A stretch of DNA of 13,958 nt, from contig PAEP01000008.1 in assembly GCA_002700765.1 (NCBI GenBank), positions 27,621-41,578 of the forward strand, read 5' to 3'. This document shows positions 1 through 6,711 of this stretch, piece by piece. Within the stretch, counting starts at the first letter, position 1. Each line of letters begins with the position of its first letter. The DNA is from Synechococcus sp. MED850. Its GTDB lineage: Bacteria > Cyanobacteriota > Cyanobacteriia > PCC-6307 > Cyanobiaceae. Both the position numbers and the translations under genes were made by a program. Under the pieces are notes generated by a model. The model did no database searches, was not told the DNA's origin, and saw only the letters and a list, made by a program, of their open reading frames with translations.

Positions 1-171
1 CGCACTGCCCTTGCTTCGTGGGGTGAAGACAGGCAGGTCAAGTGTCGTCAGATCGAGACAGGTTGCTTTCGCTCCCTTGGCTTCAGCGGTCTCAACGAAA
101 CGGTGGGCAAGCTTCAAGTTCTCGCCGCTGCTGGCAGAGATGGCGAGCAGATCCGCAGTCTCGTCGGTCAT
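1..171 (-). CDS. NAD(P)H-dependent FMN reductase-like flavoprotein, N-terminal part (cut by window edge)
   Basis: The minus strand reads from an ATG at 169-171 for 57 codons, open to the first base of the window, so the C-terminal part lies outside. The visible protein starts MTDETADLLAISASSGENLK. A short hydrophobic strand (LLAIS) leads into a Ser/Gly/Asn-rich loop (residues 11-19) and an amphipathic helix, then a second strand ending LPVF. This is the N-terminal Rossmann/flavodoxin-like fold with the FMN-phosphate loop typical of the NADPH-dependent FMN reductase family. Proteins of this family reduce FMN, quinones or other small acceptors using NAD(P)H in the cytoplasm. No convincing Shine-Dalgarno sequence precedes the ATG. 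The gene is divergent from the ZIP transporter gene at 258. The fold is fairly clear; the substrate cannot be told from 57 residues. Confidence 0.7.
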   Translation of the reverse strand, partial: MTDETADLLAISASSGENLKLAHRFVETAEAKGAKATCLDLTTLDLPVFTPRSKGSA

Positions 172-191
172 AAAAAAGTGACGACATTGAT

Positions 192-217
192 CTGATCCTG
201 CGGCGGATCGGTTTTTT
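192..217 (+). terminator. Terminator-like hairpin ahead of the ZIP gene
   Basis: On the plus strand CTGATCC (192-198) can pair with GGATCGG (205-211) around a six-base loop, including one T-G wobble, and TTTTTT follows at 212-217. This is the shape of an intrinsic terminator. It sits 41 bases before the ZIP start codon and points into that gene, and no plus-strand gene is seen upstream. It could attenuate a long ZIP leader or end a short transcript antisense to the FMN reductase start. The structure is read directly; its activity is inferred. Confidence 0.5.
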
Positions 218-257
218 ATCGCTATCGGTTTGGAACCGCATCTGTGAATTAGGACAT

Positions 258-1088
258 TTGGATTTTGCAACCCTGGCCACAACGTTTACTCCGGCACCCC
301 TGACGGTGACCGCTGCCAAGGGAACGGCTCTCGGTGCCTTCGCCTGGGCGTTTTTAGCCACGGTGTCGCTGCTGATTTCCGCTTGGATCGGCTCGATCAC
401 GACTCCTGGTAAACGCATCACCGCTGTTCTGCTTGCGTTTAGTTCAGGTCTGTTGATTTCCCTTCTGGCCTATGACCTCTTGGCGGTGGCCTACGAAACA
501 GCAGGTCTTCCTGTTGCTTTGGGGGGATTCTTTCTCGGACTTCTTCTGTTCGTGCTCTGCAACAGGCTTGTGGAGTATGGCGGGGTGATGCGTCGACGCT
601 CCAGTGAACACGGTGGTTTGAAGGATCACGCTCAGCGCGATCCAGCCACATCCACGTCCATGGCACTGGTGATCGGCGCGCTGATCGATGGCATTCCTGA
701 GGCCGCCAGCATCGGCATTTCCCTGCTGGAGAACCGTCTCGTCAGCCTGTCCGTGATCATCAGTGTGGCGATCACCAACATCCCTGAAGGACTCGCCAGT
801 GGTGCTGGCCTCAAGCGGGCTGGATTACCGCTGCCACGCATTCTGCTGATGTGGGGTGGTGTGGTCCTGGTCTGTTCCTTCACGTCTCTCGGTGCCTTTC
901 TCTGCCTTGATGAGTCGGGTCCGGCAGTTCAAGGCACTCTGATCTCCCTCGCTGGAGGAGGTGTGCTGGCGATGACCCTGCAGACGGTGATTCCGGAAGC
1001 CTTTGAAGAGACCCATGACATGGTCAGTCTGCTGGGTGGAGCCGGTTTCGCGGCAGCCTTCGCGATGTCACACCTCGCTCCCCACTGA
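258..1088 (+). CDS. ZIP-family metal transporter (atypical ligand motifs)
   Basis: This 276-residue polytopic membrane protein is probably a ZIP-family divalent metal transporter of the plasma membrane. Hydrophobic segments lie near 24-46, 55-77, 85-102, 134-156, 164-184, 194-216, 225-245 and 256-272, giving the eight helices expected for ZIP. The two signature helices are IDGIPEAASIG (143-153) and ITNIPEGLASGAG (172-184), and a third conserved-looking element is VIPEAFEE (244-251). ZIP proteins usually carry HN..PE and a D or H before ..PE; here the corresponding positions are D144, G145 and N174, with E148 and E177 kept, so the metal centre is unusual. The start is a TTG with AGGA at 251-254 only three bases away. 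No in-frame ATG occurs before codon 111, and GTG at 306 is an alternative. It is convergent with flv1, with a 20-base gap. Zn, Mn or Fe are all possible substrates. Confidence 0.8.
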   Translation: MDFATLATTFTPAPLTVTAAKGTALGAFAWAFLATVSLLISAWIGSITTPGKRITAVLLAFSSGLLISLLAYDLLAVAYETAGLPVALGGFFLGLLLFVLCNRLVEYGGVMRRRSSEHGGLKDHAQRDPATSTSMALVIGALIDGIPEAASIGISLLENRLVSLSVIISVAITNIPEGLASGAGLKRAGLPLPRILLMWGGVVLVCSFTSLGAFLCLDESGPAVQGTLISLAGGGVLAMTLQTVIPEAFEETHDMVSLLGGAGFAAAFAMSHLAPH

Positions 1089-1093
1089 TCTCG

Positions 1094-1111
1094 TGAACCC
1101 CTTGCGGTTCA
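1094..1111. terminator. Small hairpin between convergent ZIP and flv1 genes
   Basis: TGAACC (1094-1099) and GGTTCA (1106-1111) form a six-base-pair stem with a six-base loop in the short convergent gap. It overlaps the flv1 stop codon. No T-run follows on either strand, so it is at best a weak or factor-assisted bidirectional end point. Confidence 0.3.
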
Positions 1112-2920
1112 GTAGTTCGCTCCACTGCGCCGTTGATGGACGGCGGTGGAGCCCGTGGCATCAAACACGCCCCCATGGTGCACCTGGGCGTACACCAGCC
1201 AATGGTCACCGCATTCCATGCGTTGCTTGACCTCGCCTTCCAACCAGGCCAGGGCATCCGGTAAGAGGGGCTGATCGTTCGGGCTGGTCTGCAAGTCCAG
1301 GCCAGCGAAGCGGTCGGCCCCAGGATCAAACGATTGCAGGAACTGTTTCATCAGACCTGTTTCCCGGCCCTCCGCCAGCACATTGAGTGCAAATCGATCG
1401 CCCTTGTGCAGCAGGGCCTCCACGGCGCGGTCTTTGGCGACGGCAACAGTGATCCCCGGTGGTGTGAAACTGGCCTGGCTCACCCAGCTGGCCACCATCG
1501 CACCACTGAGATCACTTTTGCGGGTGGTGAGCACACAAAGAGAACCGAGCACCCGACCGAGGGCGATGACGGCTGGATCGCTGCGGCTTTCACTGAGACC
1601 GCCAGCACTGCGCCGCTGGGCACGTTTCTGAGCTTGCAACAACTGTCGCGCGAAGCGGGTGCCGGTTTCCTCCAGTTGCTTCACCTTGGCGGCGTCCGGA
1701 CTGAACTTCACCCGTATCGGATCGAAGCCGAACTGAAAGCCGCCATCACGCAGCTTGGTCTCCAGCAAATCCACCGCCTCTCCACTCCAGCCGAAACTGC
1801 CGAACACCCCGACGGGTTTGCTGCGGTCACCTTCAGCCAGCAATGTCCCCAGGGCGGACACGATTGGTGTCGGTGCATGGCCCCCGAGGGTGGGAGACCC
1901 GATCAGCACAGCATCGGCTTGCTGGATCGCGGCCACTAGTTCATCTGAGGGTGTGAATTCGCAGTTCAGGCTGCTGACGCGAATCCCGGTCCGATTCACA
2001 CCCTGGGCCAGTGCATCCGCAATCGCTGCCGTGTTTCCGTATGCACTGGCGAACAGCAACACCACATTCAGGCTGGCCTGCTGATGGCTTCGGCCCCAGC
2101 GTCTGTAATCGCTCAGCAGACTGCGCCAGCTGGTGTCGATGGCGGGGCCATGGCCTGGAGCGATGGTGCTGATGTCCAGCTCCTCCAGTCGATCCACCAG
2201 GGCCTCAACCTGACGGGCCATCGGTGCCATCAGGCTGTCGTAGAAGTGTCGCCGTTCCTCCTCGGTGCTGCTGCGATTGGATTCAGCCCAATCCTCCGTG
2301 CAGAGATGGGCACTGAAGAACTTGTCGCTCATCAGCAGGCCCAGGCTTGTTTCGAAGGCCAGGAGCCCCCCTGGCCAACGCGGTGTAGGGGCTGGCAGCA
2401 GGTCCAGAGACCGCCCATGACTCAAATCCAGAGTCAACTCCTGGCGAACCACCCGCATCGGAGGAATCTCTGGAAGAGGGGGCCGTTCATCGGCTCCGTC
2501 CTGGCCCGGTGGTGCGGGCTTGCGCTGATGCCAAAGCTCGTTCAAGAGCTTGGCACCTGCGTTCGAGGCGATCAGCTCGATTTGGTTGTATGTGGTCGCC
2601 AGGCTGTGGAGCATGGCGACACGGTTGGGGTTCACGTGGCCGACAACCACCAGAACCGGTCGGTCCGGATGTGGCAGCACGTCCTTTAGAGCCGGCAGAA
2701 ACACCTCTCTGTATGCCGCTCCTGGGGGGTGAACCAGCACGGCAGGGTGCTCTTCGTCTGCTTCAAACAGAAAGCTGTTCGCTGTGCTGCCGCGTTCCAG
2801 GGCGTACTCGAGCTCGAAACGATGGCGCTGGGAACTCAAGCCACGAAGGCTGATCACACCGTCGTCGATCGGCAGTCGAAGGGTGCGGCGCTCTTCGGCG
2901 ACAGTGCTGGTCACACGCAT
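1109..2920 (-). CDS. flv1: Flavodiiron protein Flv1 (class A, degenerate diiron site)
   Basis: This 603-residue cyanobacterial flavodiiron protein is expected to pair with Flv3 and reduce O2 to water with photosynthetic electrons downstream of photosystem I. Domains in order are a metallo-beta-lactamase-like domain (about 25-275), a flavodoxin domain (about 285-430, with the FMN-loop region ASAYGNTAA) and a C-terminal flavin-reductase domain (about 450-600). The diiron ligand motif HxExDH is replaced by HVNPNR (95-100), and the HWPD motif is RWPG (R181). The later Asp (D199) and the GHGP His (H257) remain. Loss of these ligands is characteristic of class A proteins (Flv1/Flv2) and separates this one from Flv3. 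Its ATG at 2918-2920 overlaps the flv3 TGA by one base (TGATG), so the two are probably cotranscribed and translationally coupled. Confidence 0.92.
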   Translation of the reverse strand: MRVTSTVAEERRTLRLPIDDGVISLRGLSSQRHRFELEYALERGSTANSFLFEADEEHPAVLVHPPGAAYREVFLPALKDVLPHPDRPVLVVVGHVNPNRVAMLHSLATTYNQIELIASNAGAKLLNELWHQRKPAPPGQDGADERPPLPEIPPMRVVRQELTLDLSHGRSLDLLPAPTPRWPGGLLAFETSLGLLMSDKFFSAHLCTEDWAESNRSSTEEERRHFYDSLMAPMARQVEALVDRLEELDISTIAPGHGPAIDTSWRSLLSDYRRWGRSHQQASLNVVLLFASAYGNTAAIADALAQGVNRTGIRVSSLNCEFTPSDELVAAIQQADAVLIGSPTLGGHAPTPIVSALGTLLAEGDRSKPVGVFGSFGWSGEAVDLLETKLRDGGFQFGFDPIRVKFSPDAAKVKQLEETGTRFARQLLQAQKRAQRRSAGGLSESRSDPAVIALGRVLGSLCVLTTRKSDLSGAMVASWVSQASFTPPGITVAVAKDRAVEALLHKGDRFALNVLAEGRETGLMKQFLQSFDPGADRFAGLDLQTSPNDQPLLPDALAWLEGEVKQRMECGDHWLVYAQVHHGGVFDATGSTAVHQRRSGANY

Positions 2921-4668
2921 CAGTAGTGATTGCCCACTTTGCGGTGGTGCACGGCAGTGAGGGCATCGGCGTCGGCCACATTGCCTTGTTCCACCAGGGC
3001 ATAAATGATCCAGTGGTCCGGACCTTCCAGCCGTTGCTCCACCCGGCAGCCGAGGTAAGCCAGTGCATCACTGAGGACCGGGCCGCCATCAGCGGCACCA
3101 TCGAGCACATTCACGCCGGCAAACCGGTCGGCTCCCGGTGGAAAACGCTTCAGGAAATGTCGCAACAGGGATTGGTGATTGTCCTGACGCAAAACATTCA
3201 GGACAAAGCGATCACCCACCTGCATCAACGCTTCAATCGCCCTGTCTTTGGCCACGGCCACGGTCAGGCCGGGTGGGCTGAAACTGGCCTGGCTCACCCA
3301 ACTCGCCACCATGGCGCTGCGGCGGCATGACTCCCCCTCCCCTTGGCTGGCCGTCACGACGTAAAGCCCACCACTGATGCGACCGAGCGCTTTGTCGAGC
3401 TCTCCATCGAGGCTTTTCATCGCTGCAATCGTTTTCTCCTTGGTCAGCAGCTGGCCGAGATCGGTGCCGGACTCCTCACAGCGTTGGTAGTCGCTGCCCT
3501 GGGGCAGCTGGCGGATCCGCAGTGGTACGAAGGCTTGCTTCTGGCCCTGGCTGCGCAGTTGATCGGAAACAGCATCGATCGGTTCGTCGTTGCCGCCAAA
3601 AGCGTCGTAGACACCAACGAGCTGTTTCGGGTGCAGGGCAGCCAGCAGTGTGCCGATGGACGTCTGCAGATCTCCATCAGGTTCCAATGGCCAGGTGGGC
3701 ACCACAACGGCCTTGGCTTCACCGATCAGGGCGGTCAGTTCCTGGGCATCCGTTGCCCGAAGGTCGACCAGTTGCACTTGAGCATCCGCTTTGCCGATGC
3801 CGTGGGCGATCGCCTGGCTGATGCGATCGGAGAAGCCGTATTGGCTCAGATAGCAGATTGCGGCATAGCTTTCGCCTTTGCTGCGTTGGCCGCTCCACTC
3901 CCGATAATCATTCAGCCAATGGCTGAGGTGATGGCGCAGCAGGGGGCCGTGGCCAACGGCGATGGTGTTGATGTCTGGTAATCCATCCATGCGCTTGAGG
4001 GCCTGCAGCACACTGCGCGCATTGGGCCCCATCAGGCAGTCGTAATAAAAGCGGAAGTCCGGAGCGATCGCTCCGGGATCGCTGTCGAAGACATCGTCGG
4101 AGCAGTAATGCAGACCGAAGGCGTCGCAGGTGTAAAGGATGCCTGTGCCGTGATCGAAGGAGAAGATCGTGTCCGGCCAGTGCAGGTTTGGAGCACTGAG
4201 GAATTCGAACCGGTGCTGGATGCCGCTGTCAGGGTTGATGCCCAGATCGAGCTCCTCACCGGATTTGACAGCCCGACTGTTGAAGGGACGGTGGACTTGA
4301 TCCTTGAGGAACTGGAGGGCAACCTTCGATCCGATGATTTCGATGTCGGGGTTGAGGTCGATGAGATCACCGATCAATCCGGAGTGATCGGGTTCGGTGT
4401 GACTCACGATCAGAACATCGATCGCTTTGGGATCGATCTGCTCCTGAAGCCGTGGAATCCAAGTGTCCCGGAACTTGGCGTGGCTGGTGTCGATCAGAGC
4501 GGTGCGTTCACCCCGCACCAGGAAAGAGTTGTAGGTCGTGCCGTTGCGCAGACCGAACTCAATGTCGAAGCGACTGCGTTCCCAGTCCAGGGAACGCATG
4601 GTGATGGTGTCGGCGGCGATCGCTTCGCACTGCAGGCTCAGGCGAGTGGCAGCGGGAGCAACAACCAT
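2920..4668 (-). CDS. flv3: Flavodiiron protein Flv3 (class B, canonical diiron site)
   Basis: This is the canonical partner of Flv1, 582 residues long from the chosen start, a soluble enzyme protecting photosystem I by reducing O2 to water. The lactamase-like domain (about 25-260) carries the full iron ligand set: HTEPDH (90-95), H163 in LHWPD, D182 in CDAFG and H240 in GHGP. A flavodoxin domain (about 268-410) and the C-terminal flavin-reductase domain (about 425-582, with MVASWVSQASF at 453-463) follow. The reading frame stays open to an upstream start at 4833, but that would overlap the divergent Nramp gene and add a low-complexity stretch. ATG at 4666-4668 leaves an 82-base divergent promoter gap and gives a normal family length. 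A minus-strand TAGAGT (4691-4696) is a possible -10 element with no clear -35. Three HIP1 octamers lie inside the gene. Confidence 0.92.
   Translation of the reverse strand: MVVAPAATRLSLQCEAIAADTITMRSLDWERSRFDIEFGLRNGTTYNSFLVRGERTALIDTSHAKFRDTWIPRLQEQIDPKAIDVLIVSHTEPDHSGLIGDLIDLNPDIEIIGSKVALQFLKDQVHRPFNSRAVKSGEELDLGINPDSGIQHRFEFLSAPNLHWPDTIFSFDHGTGILYTCDAFGLHYCSDDVFDSDPGAIAPDFRFYYDCLMGPNARSVLQALKRMDGLPDINTIAVGHGPLLRHHLSHWLNDYREWSGQRSKGESYAAICYLSQYGFSDRISQAIAHGIGKADAQVQLVDLRATDAQELTALIGEAKAVVVPTWPLEPDGDLQTSIGTLLAALHPKQLVGVYDAFGGNDEPIDAVSDQLRSQGQKQAFVPLRIRQLPQGSDYQRCEESGTDLGQLLTKEKTIAAMKSLDGELDKALGRISGGLYVVTASQGEGESCRRSAMVASWVSQASFSPPGLTVAVAKDRAIEALMQVGDRFVLNVLRQDNHQSLLRHFLKRFPPGADRFAGVNVLDGAADGGPVLSDALAYLGCRVEQRLEGPDHWIIYALVEQGNVADADALTAVHHRKVGNHY
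3806..3813. repeat. HIP1 octamer within flv3
   Basis: A GCGATCGC palindrome lies in the flv3 coding sequence. HIP1 is a cyanobacterial interspersed octamer that is often methylated. Its role here is not evident from the sequence. Confidence 0.6.
4059..4076. repeat. 18-bp perfect palindrome centred on a HIP1 octamer, within flv3
   Basis: CCGGAGCGATCGCTCCGG is a perfect 18-base palindrome whose core (4064-4071) is the HIP1 octamer GCGATCGC. It encodes part of the flv3 region PGAIAPD, so coding constraint alone could maintain it. Confidence 0.6.
4616..4623. repeat. HIP1 octamer near the flv3 5' end
   Basis: A third GCGATCGC in flv3, about 45 bases into the coding region. It is recorded as a repeat-family member only. 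Confidence 0.6.
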
Positions 4669-4750
4669 GGGGCGAATGTCTCGGAAGTTGACTCTACGAA
4701 GACTTTCCGGTCCACCGCCCCTGCAGAGTGATCCGGCTGCTGAAGGCTGA

Positions 4751-6067
4751 ATGGCGACCACTTCCACCGCATCGGCGGCAGACGGTTTTCGAAAGAGCAT
4801 TGGGCCCGGTGTTCTGTTTGCCGCGGCCTGCATTGGGGGCTCTCACCTGATGTCGTCCACCACGGCTGGCGCCCAGTTCGGCTTTGCCCTGCTGGGCCTG
4901 ATTGTGGTGACCAACATCGCCAAATATCCGTTTCTGCGTGTTGGCACGCGGTTCACAGCCGTCACAGGGATGTCGTTGTTGGAAGGTTTTCAACAGCGCA
5001 ATCCGATGTACTTGCGCCTGTATCTGCTGGTCACCCTCGCGACCGGGACCGTCACGATCGCTGCCGTCAGCTTCATTGCAGGGGTGCTGCTCCGCAACGT
5101 TCCTCTGCTGAGCGGATTCAACCCCTACGGCCTCTCCATGGCTGTGCTCGTGGTGAGTGGCGTGATTCTGATGTTGGGTCGTTACCGCGCACTGGATCGC
5201 TTGTCGAAATTGCTGGTGGCCATGCTCACCCTGCTCACGGCACTGGCGGCTGCAACGTTGCTGATCCGGGGCCCCGTCGGTGATGTGGCATCCAGCTGGT
5301 TGGCCGCGGATCCCAGCCCTTGGACTCTGGCCAACCTCGGCTTTTTGATCCCCTTGATGGGTTGGATGCCCGGGCCGGTTGAAATGTGCGTCTGGCCATC
5401 GCTGTGGATGTTCTCCCATGCCAAGGACACGCAGCACACCGCATCGCTTGCGGAGGCGGAGGGGGATTTCAACATCGGTTACGGCATCTCCCTGCTGACA
5501 GCATTCCTGTTCGTCACCCTTGGCGCATACACGATGTATGGCAGTGGTGAGGGCATGCTCAGCGGCTCAACCCTGTCGTTCGCGCAGAAGTTGATTCGCC
5601 TCTACACCGAAGCGATGGGGGGATGGGCGGCCTGGGTGATCATTCCAGCTGCCTTCGCTGCCATGTTCAGCACGACCATCACCTGCCTGGATGCCTACCC
5701 CCGGAGCATCGCCGCCATCCAGCGACTTTGGATGAGAGGCGATGCCAATCAGGCCCGGGACGGTGTTCAGACCCAGCGATTCACCCAGTGGGTGATCGTG
5801 CATCTGCTGGTGGCCGTGGCGGCGTTGATGTGGGCCAGCAGTGGGGGCATCACGGTGAAGGATTTCGTCTTCGGTGCGATGACGGGAAGTTTTCTCACCG
5901 CTCCTCTCTTCGCCTGGATGGCCATGGACACGATCAACAGCTCCTTGGTTTCGACGGAGCACCGCTATGGCCCGTTGATGCGCACCCTCTGCTGGCTGGG
6001 CCTTGTGTTTCTCAGTGGCTTCAGCCTTTTGTTCATCGCCAACGCCTTTTTCGGACTGGGTGCTTGA
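4751..6067 (+). CDS. Nramp-family transporter with non-canonical TM1 and TM6 motifs
   Basis: This 438-residue integral membrane protein has about eleven hydrophobic helices and the Nramp/LeuT-fold hallmarks: GPGVLFAA (18-25) opening TM1, then TTAGAQFGFALLG (37-49). Nramp proteins move Mn2+, Fe2+ or related ions into the cytoplasm with protons. Classical members carry DPGN in TM1 and a Met-Pro-His motif in TM6. Here the aligned TM1 positions read GGSH (29-32) and TM6 reads GWMPGPVE (204-211), keeping Met206 but losing the His. This places it among divergent Nramp relatives whose substrate may be Mg2+, another cation or unknown. The ATG at 4751 has GAAGG at 4742-4746. It is divergent from flv3, sharing an 82-base gap, so the two could respond to common signals. 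Family membership is firm; the substrate is not. Confidence 0.8.
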   Translation: MATTSTASAADGFRKSIGPGVLFAAACIGGSHLMSSTTAGAQFGFALLGLIVVTNIAKYPFLRVGTRFTAVTGMSLLEGFQQRNPMYLRLYLLVTLATGTVTIAAVSFIAGVLLRNVPLLSGFNPYGLSMAVLVVSGVILMLGRYRALDRLSKLLVAMLTLLTALAAATLLIRGPVGDVASSWLAADPSPWTLANLGFLIPLMGWMPGPVEMCVWPSLWMFSHAKDTQHTASLAEAEGDFNIGYGISLLTAFLFVTLGAYTMYGSGEGMLSGSTLSFAQKLIRLYTEAMGGWAAWVIIPAAFAAMFSTTITCLDAYPRSIAAIQRLWMRGDANQARDGVQTQRFTQWVIVHLLVAVAALMWASSGGITVKDFVFGAMTGSFLTAPLFAWMAMDTINSSLVSTEHRYGPLMRTLCWLGLVFLSGFSLLFIANAFFGLGA

Positions 6068-6077
6068 TGGGACCCAT

Positions 6078-6112
6078 CACCCGAAAACCCCCGCTGTGGC
6101 GGGGGTTGGGTG
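6078..6112. terminator. Strong terminator hairpin between the Nramp and hsp20 genes
   Basis: A nine-base-pair stem, AACCCCCGC (6086-6094) against GCGGGGGTT (6099-6107) with a TGTG loop, is extended by an outer CACCC/GGGTG stem (6078-6082 and 6108-6112) across a three-base bulge. Read on the minus strand the main stem ends in TTTTC, so it best serves as the intrinsic terminator of hsp20. On the plus strand no T-run follows, but it may still help end the Nramp transcript. Confidence 0.75.
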
Positions 6113-6150
6113 TCCGTTCTTCCACTCGTCCGCGGTTGTTCAGCAGAGGC

Positions 6151-6546
6151 TCAGTTCTCGACCATCACTTGAACGCTGGTATGGCTGACGGATTTGCCAG
6201 CTGAGATCTCAAGGATGCCGTCGCGGTAGGTGGCCTTGAGTTGGTCACGGTCCAGACCGCAGGGGAAGCGGAAGCTGCGGCTCCAGGTGCCGGTGCGGAA
6301 TTCGCTCAGCAGAGCGGGCGTCTGGTTTTCAGCATCTGTGGCGGACTTGCGCTCGGCACTCACCACAAGGGTGCGGTCTGTGGCTTTGATGTCGATGGAA
6401 TCCCGCTCGACGCCAGGCAGTTCGAGGCGAACGATGTAGGCACCCTCACCGTCGATGACCTCAGCGTGCGGAACGCGCTCAGCGGTGGCGATTTGCTGCT
6501 CGAGACGCTCGAACAGATCGAAAGGAGATTGACGAAGAGTCAGCAT
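6151..6546 (-). CDS. Hsp20 / alpha-crystallin small heat-shock protein
   Basis: This 131-residue protein is an ATP-independent holdase of the small heat-shock family, which forms oligomers in the cytoplasm and keeps unfolding clients soluble. A short N-terminal arm (1-25, with SPFDLFERLEQQ) precedes the alpha-crystallin domain (about 26-117). That domain shows YIVRLELPGVERDSI (37-51), FRTGTWSRSFRFP (83-95) and the end motif GILEISA (110-116), a variant of the usual G-V-L. A V-x-V element at 125-127 may be the C-terminal anchoring motif. The stop lies 38 bases from a strong minus-strand terminator, so it probably forms a single-gene transcript. No CIRCE-like inverted repeat or convincing ribosome site is visible upstream. 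The upstream gap holds a cluster of CCGAA repeats. Confidence 0.93.
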   Translation of the reverse strand: MLTLRQSPFDLFERLEQQIATAERVPHAEVIDGEGAYIVRLELPGVERDSIDIKATDRTLVVSAERKSATDAENQTPALLSEFRTGTWSRSFRFPCGLDRDQLKATYRDGILEISAGKSVSHTSVQVMVEN

Positions 6547-6640
6547 GATTGTGTCTTGGTGGAGTGAACATGAAGCGGACTTCTTGAATCGCCCGCCATG
6601 ACAATCTGCACTTGGAGAATTGAAAGCAGAAGGGGGAGAG

Positions 6641-6711
6641 CCGAATGCATTGATTCGGTCTGCACGACCAAGTTCGGTTGCTACGAAAGAGATGTCGTTG
6701 AAACCGAATCA
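6641..6711. repeat. Cluster of CCGAA/TTCGG inverted repeats in the SMP-30 to hsp20 gap
   Basis: Four copies of the CCGAA core fall in 71 bases, two in each orientation, at 6641, 6654, 6674 and 6704. CCGAAT (6641-6646) and ATTCGG (6653-6658) form a six-base-pair hairpin. TGATTCGGT (6651-6659) is an exact nine-base inverted match to ACCGAATCA (6703-6711), which covers the SMP-30 stop codon. It may be a 3' end structure of the SMP-30 mRNA or operator-like sites before hsp20. Minus-strand T-runs are absent, so it is not a standard terminator. The rest of the 162-base gap (6547-6708) shows nothing else recognisable. Confidence 0.45.

Noticed and set aside
1334..3981. Plus-strand open frames of about 200 codons opposite flv1 and flv3
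   Set aside because: They are shadows of the two flavodiiron genes, which show complete domain order and conserved motifs on the minus strand.
4688..4693. TTGACT as a -35 element for the Nramp gene
   Set aside because: No -10-like hexamer lies at the right distance downstream (the bases there read TCCACC), so it is not supported as a promoter.
4669..4833. An N-terminal extension of flv3 by 55 residues
   Set aside because: It would overlap the start of the divergent Nramp gene, is low in recognisable structure and would make the protein longer than usual for Flv3.
4694..5437. A 247-codon minus-strand open frame across the Nramp gene
   Set aside because: It is Gln/His/Gly-rich and antisense to a well-supported membrane protein, with the composition expected of a reversed hydrophobic gene.
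6547..6640. A heat-shock operator such as CIRCE upstream of hsp20
   Set aside because: No inverted repeat of the CIRCE type and no clear promoter pair was found in this interval.
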